From Paenibacillus sp. HWE-109 (GTDB taxonomy: Bacteria > Bacillota > Bacilli > Paenibacillales > NBRC-103111), in assembly GCF_022163125.1 (NCBI RefSeq), contig NZ_CP091881.1:3224001-3288000 (forward strand): 64,000 nt of DNA, given 5' to 3'. Position 1 is the first letter of the stretch. Every line of letters begins with the position of its first letter. The notes beneath the pieces are model-generated. The model saw only the letters and a program-made list of their open reading frames with translations, searched no databases and was not told the origin of the DNA. The position numbers were made by a program, and so were the translations under genes. Below, piece by piece: positions 17,088 through 24,581 of this stretch.

Positions 17088-17738
17088 TTATAGGTTAACT
17101 TGGGACATAACTTCTTCCGCAAAGTTCTCTTGTTTTTTCTCTAGACCTTCACCAAGACCGAAACGTACGAAACGACGAATGGAGATATTCTCACCGATAG
17201 CAGCGATTTTCTCATTCAACAATTGGTCGATCGTTTTGTCTGGATCTTTAACGAATTGTTGTTCCATCAAACAGAACTCTTCGTAGTATTTGCCGATGCG
17301 GCCTTCAACCATTTTGTCAATGATTTTCTCAGGCTTGCCTTCATTTAAAGCTTGGTTGCGAAGAATTTCTTTTTCTTTTTCCAAAGCTTCTGTTGGTACT
17401 TCTTCACGACGCACATAAGTTGGGTTCGCTGCTGCGATGTGCATTGCGATGTCTTTGCAGAACGTTCTGAATTGATCTGTTTTACCAACAAAGTCAGTTT
17501 CACAGTTGATCTCAACAAGAACGCCTACTTTACCGCCAGCGTGGATGTAAGACTCTACTGCGCCTTCTGTAGCGATACGTCCAGCTTTGTTAGCTGCCGC
17601 GGAAAGACCTTTTTCGCGAAGCAATTCGCCAGCTTTCGTGATATCGCCGTTTGCTTCTTCAAGTGCTTTCTTGCAATCCAACATACCTGCGCCTGTTTTT
17701 TCACGTAATTCTTTCACTTGTGCTGCTGTAACTGCCAT
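17088..17738 (-). CDS. tsf: Elongation factor Ts
   Basis: EF-Ts exchanges GDP for GTP on EF-Tu. The 216-residue short form is typical of Bacilli-type proteins with a reduced C-terminal part. It has the N-terminal UBA-like domain (VKELREKTGAGMLDCKKAL) and the core motif INCETDFVGKTDQF. The ATG at 17738 follows GGGAGG; upstream in-frame codons are not needed. It lies downstream of rpsB with a terminator in between, the usual partial-attenuation arrangement. Confidence 0.97.
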   Translation of the reverse strand: MAVTAAQVKELREKTGAGMLDCKKALEEANGDITKAGELLREKGLSAAANKAGRIATEGAVESYIHAGGKVGVLVEINCETDFVGKTDQFRTFCKDIAMHIAAANPTYVRREEVPTEALEKEKEILRNQALNEGKPEKIIDKMVEGRIGKYYEEFCLMEQQFVKDPDKTIDQLLNEKIAAIGENISIRRFVRFGLGEGLEKKQENFAEEVMSQVNL

Positions 17739-17795
17739 TGAAAGAAACCTCCCGTTGTTTGTTAGTATAATATGTAACATACCATGAATTCTTCT

Positions 17796-17843
17796 TTAAA
17801 AAAAGGGTGGTGACAGGCTGTTACACCTTCCAACCACCCTTTT
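17796..17843 (-). terminator. Intrinsic terminator between rpsB and tsf
   Basis: Arms AAAAGGGTGGT and ACCACCCTTTT form an 11-bp stem with a 21-base loop, and the T-run extends beyond the stem on the minus strand. The A-rich 5' arm makes it symmetric. Confidence 0.8.
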
Positions 17844-17857
17844 CACGTGCCTATAGA

Positions 17858-18556
17858 TTAAGCTGTTGTTTGTTCGCCTTGGTGTGCTTCGATAACTGCG
17901 TCAGCAATTTTCGCTGTCAACAATTTAACCGCACGAATCGCATCATCGTTACCTGGGATCACGTAGTCGATTTCGTCTGGATCACAGTTTGTATCAACGA
18001 TACCAACGATTGGGATACCCAATTTGCGAGCTTCTGCAACAGCAATACGCTCTTTACGTGGATCGATAATGAAAAGTGCACTAGGCAGACCCTTCATGTT
18101 CTTGATACCGCCCAAGAATTTCTCAAGACGATCTCTTTCTTTGCGAAGAATGATAACTTCTTTCTTAGGAAGAACTTGGAAAGTACCGTCCTCTTCCCAT
18201 CTTTCAAGAGTTTTCAAACGGTCGATACGTTTTTGAATGGTTTGGAAGTTAGTTAATGTACCACCCAACCAACGTTGGTTGATGAAGTACATGCCACAAC
18301 GTTCTGCTTCTTCAGCAACGGAATCTTGCGCTTGTTTCTTAGTTCCAACGAAAAGGATTGTACCATTATCTTCCGAAACGGATTTAACAAAGTTGTAAGC
18401 TTCTTCAACTTTTTTAACCGTTTTTTGTAGATCGATAATGTAAATACCGTTTCTTTCTGTAAAGATGTACTTGTCCATTTTCGGATTCCAACGACGTGTT
18501 TGGTGACCGAAATGTACGCCAGCTTCTAAAAGCTGTTTCATGGAGATAACTGCCAT
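17858..18556 (-). CDS. rpsB: 30S ribosomal protein S2
   Basis: S2 (232 residues) is assembled late into the 30S head-platform region. It has the canonical MKQLLEAGVHFGHQTRRWNPKM, the GTKKQAQD segment, RWLGGTLTNF and the C-terminal GIPIVGIVDTNCDPD. The ATG at 18556 lies after GGAGGGATTGGGG. A strong promoter and a structured leader precede it; a terminator follows. Confidence 0.98.
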   Translation of the reverse strand: MAVISMKQLLEAGVHFGHQTRRWNPKMDKYIFTERNGIYIIDLQKTVKKVEEAYNFVKSVSEDNGTILFVGTKKQAQDSVAEEAERCGMYFINQRWLGGTLTNFQTIQKRIDRLKTLERWEEDGTFQVLPKKEVIILRKERDRLEKFLGGIKNMKGLPSALFIIDPRKERIAVAEARKLGIPIVGIVDTNCDPDEIDYVIPGNDDAIRAVKLLTAKIADAVIEAHQGEQTTA

Positions 18557-18608
18557 CCCCAATCCCTCCTCTAAAATGGTTTATTTGGTATCCGCCGCCT
18601 ATCGCATC

Positions 18609-18647
18609 TTTGCATAAAACTTACCAAAGTAAGCACCATTATGCAAA
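18609..18647 (-). promoter_or_regulatory. Nested stem-loop in the rpsB leader
   Basis: On the minus strand TTTGCATAA pairs with TTATGCAAA (9 bp) and encloses CTTAC-TTTG-GTAAG (5 bp). It begins about 30 bases after the predicted start site and ends about 50 bases before the rpsB ATG. There is no U-run, so it is not a terminator; a ribosomal-protein autoregulatory leader is the likely role (inference). Confidence 0.6.
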
Positions 18648-18679
18648 TTGACGGGCGTGAGTTTTTAACACCGAGAATA

Positions 18680-18708
18680 AATATACCACAACTCAAATCC
18701 CTATGCAA
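18680..18708 (-). promoter_or_regulatory. Sigma-A promoter of rpsB
   Basis: The -35 TTGCAT (18703-18708) and -10 TATATT (18680-18685) are 17 bases apart. The leader would be about 115 bases long and contains the nested stem-loop. Confidence 0.8.
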
Positions 18709-18767
18709 CCTTTTGTCGACAGCGTTTTTTGATACTGTAAATAAAGAGTCTCCGGGAGTAAACGAAC

Positions 18768-18792
18768 AAAAAAGACCTCCGTAAGAAAGATC
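18768..18792 (-). terminator. Possible terminator at the end of the flagellar operon
   Basis: GATCTTTC and GGAGGTC can pair with several G-U pairs, followed by TTTTTT on the minus strand. It begins 15 bases after the stop of the last gene of the operon. The stem is weak; its position and the T-run are the main support. Confidence 0.5.
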
Positions 18793-18807
18793 CATTTGTA
18801 AGTTAAG

Positions 18808-19323
18808 CTATTGAGCTGCAAGTAAATTTGCAACGATTTTCTGCATGTCCAAAACACCTTCAAAGGAATGAAAGCCTACTTGAATCTTCGTGTTGCCGCC
18901 TTGCTTCTCAAGCTCCGTCGTGAAGGCTTTACGATCCGCAATAATGCCCGATTTCATTAATAAATCAGCAACTGCAGTAGCATCGAGATTAGGCTGTACA
19001 TATAGAATAGTTTTCTGGCTTCCTTCAGGTGGCGAAGCTTTAGGTTGATCCTTAGGTTTAGCCGCGGCTAACTTATCGCTTTCTTCTTTCACCTTCGTCT
19101 GTACAATGGTATCCAGTTCGGCTTGCGTATATACTTTTGTGTTTTTATCGAACACTTGATAATATTTCGCGGATTCATCTTTTAGCTTTTGCGGATCCAA
19201 CTCGTCCAGAGCTAAGTTTGTCTGACCAGGCGCGCTCGTCCGAACGGACATAATTTGCAAAAGCAAGGCACCCATAATAATCCCAATCCCGATTCCTAAC
19301 ATCATCGAACGATTTTTAAGCAC
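18808..19323 (-). CDS. Membrane-anchored protein with a YceG/MltG-like LysM subdomain
   Basis: This 171-residue protein has one N-terminal membrane helix (about 7-25), a charged linker with KPKDQPKASPPEG, and a C-terminal region (about 105-168) with TILYVQPNLDATAVADLLMK and GFHSFEGVLDMQKIVANL. That region resembles the LysM-like domain of endolytic transglycosylase MltG, but the catalytic part is absent. It would face the outside. The start is a GTG at 19323 seven bases after GGAGGAG, overlapping the preceding gene by 8 bases, so it is coupled to it. It is the last gene of the fla/che unit. The function is unknown; the MltG resemblance is by eye. Confidence 0.75.
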   Translation of the reverse strand: MLKNRSMMLGIGIGIIMGALLLQIMSVRTSAPGQTNLALDELDPQKLKDESAKYYQVFDKNTKVYTQAELDTIVQTKVKEESDKLAAAKPKDQPKASPPEGSQKTILYVQPNLDATAVADLLMKSGIIADRKAFTTELEKQGGNTKIQVGFHSFEGVLDMQKIVANLLAAQ

Positions 19324-19924
19324 GAGTCATCTCCTCCTGTCTCGAAAGCTGCAGGATTAGACTGACTTCGCCTTTATTCATTCCTAATTTCTTAGCGATG
19401 GCTTCAACACCTTTTCCTTGATCGTGCAAAGCAAACAACTCTGCATATCTGCTCTTCATACTTAATCCCGAGTATACAGGTTCTTCTGCGACAAGTTCTT
19501 CATGATGGGCATCTGCACTAGATGCTAGTATAGGAGCTGATGGTGTGTGAATAGATACGACAGTCATGTCAGAGATCGGAAGTTGATCTGGAACTGCAGT
19601 CATGCCCGAAATCGCTGCAGATTGATTCACATGAACTTTCGTCAATTCCTGGGAAAGCTCATATTTTTGCTTCTCAAGCGATTCTAGTCTGCCTGCAAGC
19701 TTTGCTAATTCGACTTCATAGTCTTGTTTCGTTTTGGAGAAGAGATTGAGCAGGGACTGATTTTGCTCATCCATTTCAGCCGCAAAGTGCTCGATCGTTT
19801 CCTCAATTTCTTGCACTACGTTTGTCTTGGTTGACAAAGCAGCCTGATCTTTGGGTAGGAACCGTGCGTAAACAATAAGGACAAAGCCCAGAAGAACAAC
19901 ATACATCCACGGCTGCATAGCCAT
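19316..19924 (-). CDS. SwrB-position membrane protein with coiled coil and C-terminal HTH (DUF6115-like)
   Basis: The 202-residue protein has one N-terminal membrane helix (about 5-22), a coiled coil (about 38-100, many Glu, Lys, Gln and Leu heptads), a variable linker and a C-terminal helix-turn-helix-like segment (RYAELFALHDQGKGVEAIAK then LGMNKGEVSLILQL). This layout resembles DUF6115 proteins. It lies where B. subtilis has swrB, between sigD and rpsB, and SwrB is likewise a single-pass protein that promotes assembly of the export apparatus; equivalence is inferred. The start is ATG 19924, six bases after AAAGGTG. The HTH on a membrane protein is odd and may bind protein rather than DNA. 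Confidence 0.75.
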   Translation of the reverse strand: MAMQPWMYVVLLGFVLIVYARFLPKDQAALSTKTNVVQEIEETIEHFAAEMDEQNQSLLNLFSKTKQDYEVELAKLAGRLESLEKQKYELSQELTKVHVNQSAAISGMTAVPDQLPISDMTVVSIHTPSAPILASSADAHHEELVAEEPVYSGLSMKSRYAELFALHDQGKGVEAIAKKLGMNKGEVSLILQLSRQEEMTRA

Positions 19925-19958
19925 TGGGTTCACCTTTTTCTATATGTAAGATAGCTGG

Positions 19959-20282
19959 TTATAGAGATAAATCAATATGATGCCCTTTATACGGGTGTTC
20001 TGGCTCATGAGGGACAGCTGACGAATTCCCATCTGCTTTCCTTTTCCTCTTTGAATTCCCTTTAGACGTTTGTTGATTCTGTCCGGACTGATCTTTGATA
20101 TCTGCCCTTGCGCTTTCTTCCAGCCTACTGCTGCGATGACGATCTCTTTCTGTATTCTGAAGCGATTGATTCTCTAGAATGGTTTCGTCTTGACGTGGTT
20201 TTTGCATGAGTTGATTCTGGCGTATACCCGCCTCATCATTTTTGTGAACGGCCAGTTGTAAATCAATGGCTTTAAAACTCAT
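19959..20282 (-). CDS. Small hydrophilic protein of the flagellar operon, unknown function
   Basis: This 107-residue protein is highly charged, without membrane segments or cysteines, and probably largely disordered. It starts MSFKAIDLQLAVHK, has a basic stretch KGNSKRKRKADG and ends HPYKGHHIDLSL. From memory, similar short proteins with a hydrophobic opening and a closing KG-x-HIDL/I motif occur near sigD in other Firmicutes flagellar clusters, but I cannot name a function. It lies 20 bases before fapA's stop in the transcript order, between FapA and the DUF6115-like gene. Confidence 0.75.
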   Translation of the reverse strand: MSFKAIDLQLAVHKNDEAGIRQNQLMQKPRQDETILENQSLQNTERDRHRSSRLEESARADIKDQSGQNQQTSKGNSKRKRKADGNSSAVPHEPEHPYKGHHIDLSL

Positions 20283-20301
20283 TGTCCAGCCACCCCTTCA
20301 C

Positions 20302-21711
20302 TTACACATAGGCACTCATCGTAATATCACCATCACTTAGACGGAACGTCATCCGATTCGTTGGATCCTTGATGAATTTCGTATAGCGCCCTATTACGAT
20401 TTTGGTTCCCCCATATACGGTAGACAGAACCTCCACTTTCGCTTTCTCGGAGTCTTCCAAAGACTTCTCAATTTCAAAAATCCGGTCTTTAACCGCATTT
20501 TGTTCTTCAATTGCCTGTTTTTTCGTGTGATTCAGTTTGATGCGCATGGCCACTTTATCAGGTGTAAGCTGACCTGCAGCGGCTAAAGAATCTAGTAAAG
20601 TAAGCGCTTTATCGGTCTTATCCATATTTTCCATATACACTCTAAGTTGATTGCGCAAAGTAATCATTTCATTGCGAAGCTCCGGCAATACACCGACTTC
20701 AACGACCGTTGCGGTTGACATCGTATTCCCGATAGTCCTGGCCGTTACACGTTCACCAGCCTGAATCGTACCTCCAACAATAAGTCCCTTGGAACCACTG
20801 CAAACAACAGCTTTTCCAGCTCTGATCGTAGAATGCATGATACTCTGGCTAACTAGCAGCTCACCGGCAACTTCTATAGTAGCATCTTGAATGAAAGAAC
20901 TTTTGACATTCTTTCCAGCTTTAATATGTGCTTTATTTTGTCCAACAATCCCAGCGTTAATCTCAACGGAACCTTCTGCTTCTAGTTCAGCTGCTTCGAC
21001 GCCGCCAGTAACACGAATGTCGCCTGCTGCTCGAATTCTGAAGCCAGGGAGTACATTGCCGCGAATAACAACCGTACCGATGAAATCGATATTACCTATG
21101 TTGTAGTCCACATCTCCATTCACTTCATAGACAGGGAACACATTAATTTTATCCCGATCTGTACGTACAACCATGCCGTCAATAGCCGAATACAGCGCTC
21201 TTTGTTCGGCATCAGCAATCACATTCTTGCCCAATTTAAATCGAGCTTCTTTACCTGCTTTAGCAAACTGCGTTTCGCCTGTAACAGCTCTCCCTGGCGT
21301 GCCCTCTGTCGCTAATGAACGCTGGCCGATCAGTTGGCCTTTCCGCACATTGTGAAGGGTTACAACTTCTTTATAATTCACCCTGCCGTCATCCAGCTCG
21401 AGTGGTTTTTTTTCATCTTCATCAAAAGCAAAAATATATTTAATAGAGCCATTCTGTCCATCTACAGGCTTAGTACCTGTCGCAATTACGACTTTTTGAT
21501 GATAAAACGACTTGGGATCCGCTGCAATTTGAGCAAGTAAAGGTATATTTAATCCATGAACAATATGATTTTTTTGAATAAGGTCTTCCAATTCACCTGT
21601 CGTAACTTTGAAATCAGCTTCTGCGTTTGTGATCAACAAGCTTGCAGACAATTTGTTGTCCGAAACAGAAATATTAATATAGTAATCTAAAGGCATGTTC
21701 CTCTCAAGCAT
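20302..21711 (-). CDS. FapA family protein (DUF342)
   Basis: The 469-residue protein has an N-terminal domain (about 1-160), a central right-handed beta-helix (about 165-340) seen as repeating short strands such as GNVLPGFRIRAAGDIRVTGG and AELEAEGSVEINAGIVG, and a C-terminal coiled coil (about 345-425). This is the FapA/DUF342 architecture. It lies directly downstream of sigD; in B. subtilis the equivalent slot has no such gene, though polymer-forming and DUF342 proteins occur near motility genes elsewhere. I chose the ATG at 21711, which follows AAAGGTGG. The molecular role is not known. Confidence 0.88.
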   Translation of the reverse strand: MLERNMPLDYYINISVSDNKLSASLLITNAEADFKVTTGELEDLIQKNHIVHGLNIPLLAQIAADPKSFYHQKVVIATGTKPVDGQNGSIKYIFAFDEDEKKPLELDDGRVNYKEVVTLHNVRKGQLIGQRSLATEGTPGRAVTGETQFAKAGKEARFKLGKNVIADAEQRALYSAIDGMVVRTDRDKINVFPVYEVNGDVDYNIGNIDFIGTVVIRGNVLPGFRIRAAGDIRVTGGVEAAELEAEGSVEINAGIVGQNKAHIKAGKNVKSSFIQDATIEVAGELLVSQSIMHSTIRAGKAVVCSGSKGLIVGGTIQAGERVTARTIGNTMSTATVVEVGVLPELRNEMITLRNQLRVYMENMDKTDKALTLLDSLAAAGQLTPDKVAMRIKLNHTKKQAIEEQNAVKDRIFEIEKSLEDSEKAKVEVLSTVYGGTKIVIGRYTKFIKDPTNRMTFRLSDGDITMSAYV

Positions 21712-21741
21712 GGAATACCACCTTTCACGATCGAATTTAGG

Positions 21742-22530
21742 TTATGAATCCTGAAATAATTGATTCTTGAATCTTCCAAGTACACCTTTTAACCGAAGAA
21801 TCGCCTTGGAATGCAGCTGTGAAATGCGTGAAGGCGACAAGCACATAACTTCCGCAATTTCACTCAATGAAAGCTCTTCGAAATAAAATAAAGAAACGAC
21901 GGTTCTTTCTTTCTCCGTTAAACGCTCAATCGCTTTGGCCAAAGAATCTTTCAAATAAAACTCATTCACCTGAAACTCAGGGTTCTTAGCCTTCTCATCC
22001 ACGAGTAAGGATAACCTGGTTTCAGAGTCTTCCTCACGAATCGGATCATCGATTGAACATATGGTTGTAATGGAAATATCTTGCAGCATCTGTTGGAAAT
22101 CGGATTCTGACACTTGCAAATAAGCACTTATCTCCGCATCAGTAACTGAGCGAAGATACTGCTGTTCCAGCTTCTGATAAGCATCTTCAACCTTTTTGGC
22201 CTTCTCACGTACAGAACGGGGTACCCAATCACCTTGTCTCAATCCATCAATGATTGATCCTCTTATTCTCCAAGAAGCATACGTTTCAAATTGCAACCCA
22301 CGTGCATAATCGAATTTCTCCACAGCATCTATAAGTCCCATGACACCAAAACTGGATAAATCCTCTTTGGAAACACTCTTCGGAAGTCCAATTGCAAGTC
22401 GGCTGGAAACGTAGTCGACTAAAGGCAAGTAACTCTCAATAAGGGATTGTTTCGCAGGCACCCAGCCTTCTTCCTTCCACTGTTTCCATAACTCAATATT
22501 TGCTAGTTGTGATTGCTTTTGTTCAATCAT
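21742..22530 (-). CDS. sigD: RNA polymerase sigma factor SigD (FliA/WhiG family)
   Basis: This sigma-28 type factor (262 residues) directs transcription of late flagellar, motor and chemoreceptor genes. Region 2 includes SYLPLVDYVSSRLAIGLP, DLSSFGVMGLIDAVEKFDY and FETYASWRIRGSIIDGLRQ; region 3 follows with WVPRSVREKAKKVEDAY; region 4 has RLTEKERTVVSLFYFEELS and a helix-turn-helix SLSEIAEVMCLSPSRISQLH. As in B. subtilis it sits near the 3' end of the operon, so its level depends on transcription through about 27 kb. Genes for flagellin and the stator are not in the window. Confidence 0.96.
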   Translation of the reverse strand: MIEQKQSQLANIELWKQWKEEGWVPAKQSLIESYLPLVDYVSSRLAIGLPKSVSKEDLSSFGVMGLIDAVEKFDYARGLQFETYASWRIRGSIIDGLRQGDWVPRSVREKAKKVEDAYQKLEQQYLRSVTDAEISAYLQVSESDFQQMLQDISITTICSIDDPIREEDSETRLSLLVDEKAKNPEFQVNEFYLKDSLAKAIERLTEKERTVVSLFYFEELSLSEIAEVMCLSPSRISQLHSKAILRLKGVLGRFKNQLFQDS

Positions 22531-22549
22531 GATTTATGTTTCACCATCC

Positions 22550-22978
22550 TTAATCTTCAGACATTCGCCTTAAGGCACCCGCCAGTTGTTCAGGGTCCAA
22601 ATTATTCTTGGTGACTAGCTTAGGTGGATTGAGTGGTGAAAATTGCATATCCGCAGAAGATAAAGAGTTGTTATCACTCAGGTTAGCTTTCATCAATTCT
22701 CGGGTTTCTTCATCCAAATCAGGCGTCGTCATATCGAGTGATTGACCAACTGCTGAATCCTCTACTGGATTACTTGGGAAGGTTCCACCTGCTTGCTCTG
22801 CTCCGATCATGACACCTAGCACCCATCTGAAGCCAAATGTCAGAACAAATAAGATAAGAAAGCTATACAAACTCTTGAGACAAGTGGAAAGAAATAAATT
22901 ATTGCCAATCGATAAGGCAAATGTAAATACTCCCGCAATGGCTGCTACAATAACATTAATCCGCATTGTTCCAATCAT
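22550..22978 (-). CDS. Unknown two-helix membrane protein between cheD and sigD
   Basis: This 142-residue protein has two hydrophobic segments (about 8-25 and 36-58) followed by a polar tail of about 80 residues, rich in Asp, Asn and Ser, ending DPEQLAGALRRMSED. The start ATG overlaps the cheD stop codon (TAATG) and follows AAGGA, so translation is coupled to cheD; sigD follows 19 bases later. B. subtilis has no gene at this place. I do not recognise the family. Position suggests a part in motility or in control of SigD or its anti-sigma factor, but this is inference. Confidence 0.75.
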   Translation of the reverse strand: MIGTMRINVIVAAIAGVFTFALSIGNNLFLSTCLKSLYSFLILFVLTFGFRWVLGVMIGAEQAGGTFPSNPVEDSAVGQSLDMTTPDLDEETRELMKANLSDNNSLSSADMQFSPLNPPKLVTKNNLDPEQLAGALRRMSED

Positions 22979-23472
22979 TAAATTTCCTTCACTCCTAATT
23001 GGACACTTCGAATTACCAGTATGCCTGTCTCACTATTAAATTCAATGGTGCGGCCGTAGTTGGCACCTGTATCCTCAGCGCGAATTGGAATTCGATATTT
23101 AATCAACATTTCTTTACAAGATTCTACATTTCTAGGCCCAATTCTCATCGTATCATTATTTCCCGCAAAAGCAAACATCTGTGCACCACCAGCGAGTTTG
23201 GCTTCTAATCTGCTCACAGCTGCGCCAAGCAATTCCATTCTTGAGATTAACTCAGGAATAGCTGTATCCGCGTATTTAGCAATGTTCAGCGATCCCTCAC
23301 GTGCAATCTCTGATGAAGGCAGCATAACATGTGCCATACCGGCCACTTTAACGCGGCTATCATACAAAGTGACACCTACACACGAACCCAGCCCTGTTGT
23401 CTTTAGCACACCTATTTGGTGAGCTACATTCAGGTCAGCCATTCCTACTTTAATCAAATTGTCTTGGATCAT
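22978..23472 (-). CDS. cheD: Chemoreceptor glutamine deamidase CheD
   Basis: CheD deamidates receptor glutamines and, in Bacillus-type chemotaxis, stimulates CheC. The 164-residue protein has the catalytic Cys31 in TTGLGSCVGV and His48 in GMAHVMLP, followed by KLAGGAQMF and the RIGPRNV segment. Its start ATG overlaps cheC by four bases. CheC, CheD and CheY in one operon indicate the B. subtilis type of adaptation. Confidence 0.96.
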   Translation of the reverse strand: MIQDNLIKVGMADLNVAHQIGVLKTTGLGSCVGVTLYDSRVKVAGMAHVMLPSSEIAREGSLNIAKYADTAIPELISRMELLGAAVSRLEAKLAGGAQMFAFAGNNDTMRIGPRNVESCKEMLIKYRIPIRAEDTGANYGRTIEFNSETGILVIRSVQLGVKEI

Positions 23473-24089
23473 GAAGACTCTACTCCCAATGCGGAAAATA
23501 TTTTGCCAAACGATTCCGGATCAGGAATGAGGAAGAAATGTCCTTGTACTTCATTATCCCCTTCCAAAAATTTGGTATCAATGAGAAGGGCTTGATCTCC
23601 CATTTGACCAAATTGCAATAAGCCATAACTTAAGATAGCTCCTGCCATATCAATCGCTAACGCCGGAACGGTAGGTTGCATGTTTAAATTCGTGAAATCT
23701 GCAAGTGAGGATAAATAGGACCCGGCTAGAATATTGCCTATTTCATTCAGCGCCGACAATTCAAGTTCAGAATATTCTTCTTGATCCTGTATGTTCATCC
23801 CAATCAGATCTCTCAACATATTTTTGGCAGCATCTAAATTGAGAATAAAAAACATATTACCAGGAGCATCGCCATCCACTCGCAAGAAAATAGCTAGAAC
23901 TACAGTCTCGGCTCCACCGACACTTTCGCAAATTTCTTCAAAAGGCAGCATGCGTACTTTGGGAACAAGCATATCAATTGGCTTATCTAATAAAGTAGAT
24001 AGGGCGGTCGCTGCGTGCCCCGCACCTATGTTCCCTACTTCTTTCAAAACATCCATTTGGAAATCTGCTAACTGACTAAACACATCCAC
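23469..24089 (-). CDS. cheC: CheY-P phosphatase CheC
   Basis: CheC (206 residues) removes phosphate from CheY and partners with CheD. Both active-site helices are present: DVLKEVGNIGAGHAATAL near residue 13 and ELSALNEIGNILAGSYL near 112, each with the E-x-x-N pair. The start is GTG 24089 after AGAGGATT. It lies three bases after cheW and overlaps cheD. FliY in the same operon has a related domain. Confidence 0.95.
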   Translation of the reverse strand: MDVFSQLADFQMDVLKEVGNIGAGHAATALSTLLDKPIDMLVPKVRMLPFEEICESVGGAETVVLAIFLRVDGDAPGNMFFILNLDAAKNMLRDLIGMNIQDQEEYSELELSALNEIGNILAGSYLSSLADFTNLNMQPTVPALAIDMAGAILSYGLLQFGQMGDQALLIDTKFLEGDNEVQGHFFLIPDPESFGKIFSALGVESS

Positions 24090-24092
24090 AAC

Positions 24093-24554
24093 TTAATCCT
24101 CTACTCTTTCCAACTGTTGGAGTTCGTTGCGGTCCAATACCTGCTCCAAGTTGAGCAAAACTAATAATCTTTGTTCTCCGACACGGGCAATGCCATCCAG
24201 ATACTTGGCTTTAATCCCGCCAACAATTTCAGGAGGATTATCTATATTATCTGTATCCAGATCTATAACGTCATTAGCCGAATCAACAATCAAACCAACC
24301 TCGAAATCCCCTGCAGAGACAATGATAATGCGTGTAGCATCCGTAGTCGGCAGTTCATCGAGTCCAAAGCGGGAACGAAGATCAATAATCGGAATCACGA
24401 CACCCCGAAGATTAATCACACCTTTGATAAATTCCGGCGCTTTCGGAACACGGGTCATCGGTTGCATTCTTTCAATTGTTCTGACTTTCTCAACTTCCAC
24501 ACCATATTCTTCAGTTCCAAGTGCAAAGACGATAACCTTTTTTTCTTCTCCCAT
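24093..24554 (-). CDS. cheW: Chemotaxis coupling protein CheW
   Basis: CheW (153 residues) links receptors to CheA. The fold is an SH3-like double barrel; visible motifs are KVIVFALGTEEYGVEVEKVR, the loop MTRVPKAPEFIKGVINLRG and VIPIIDLRSRFGL, then VDSANDVIDLD. The ATG at 24554 follows GGAGGCG. It is part of the cheA-cheW-cheC-cheD run. Confidence 0.97.
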   Translation of the reverse strand: MGEEKKVIVFALGTEEYGVEVEKVRTIERMQPMTRVPKAPEFIKGVINLRGVVIPIIDLRSRFGLDELPTTDATRIIIVSAGDFEVGLIVDSANDVIDLDTDNIDNPPEIVGGIKAKYLDGIARVGEQRLLVLLNLEQVLDRNELQQLERVED

Positions 24555-24581
24555 TGTGAACGCCTCCTTAGATTTAAATAA

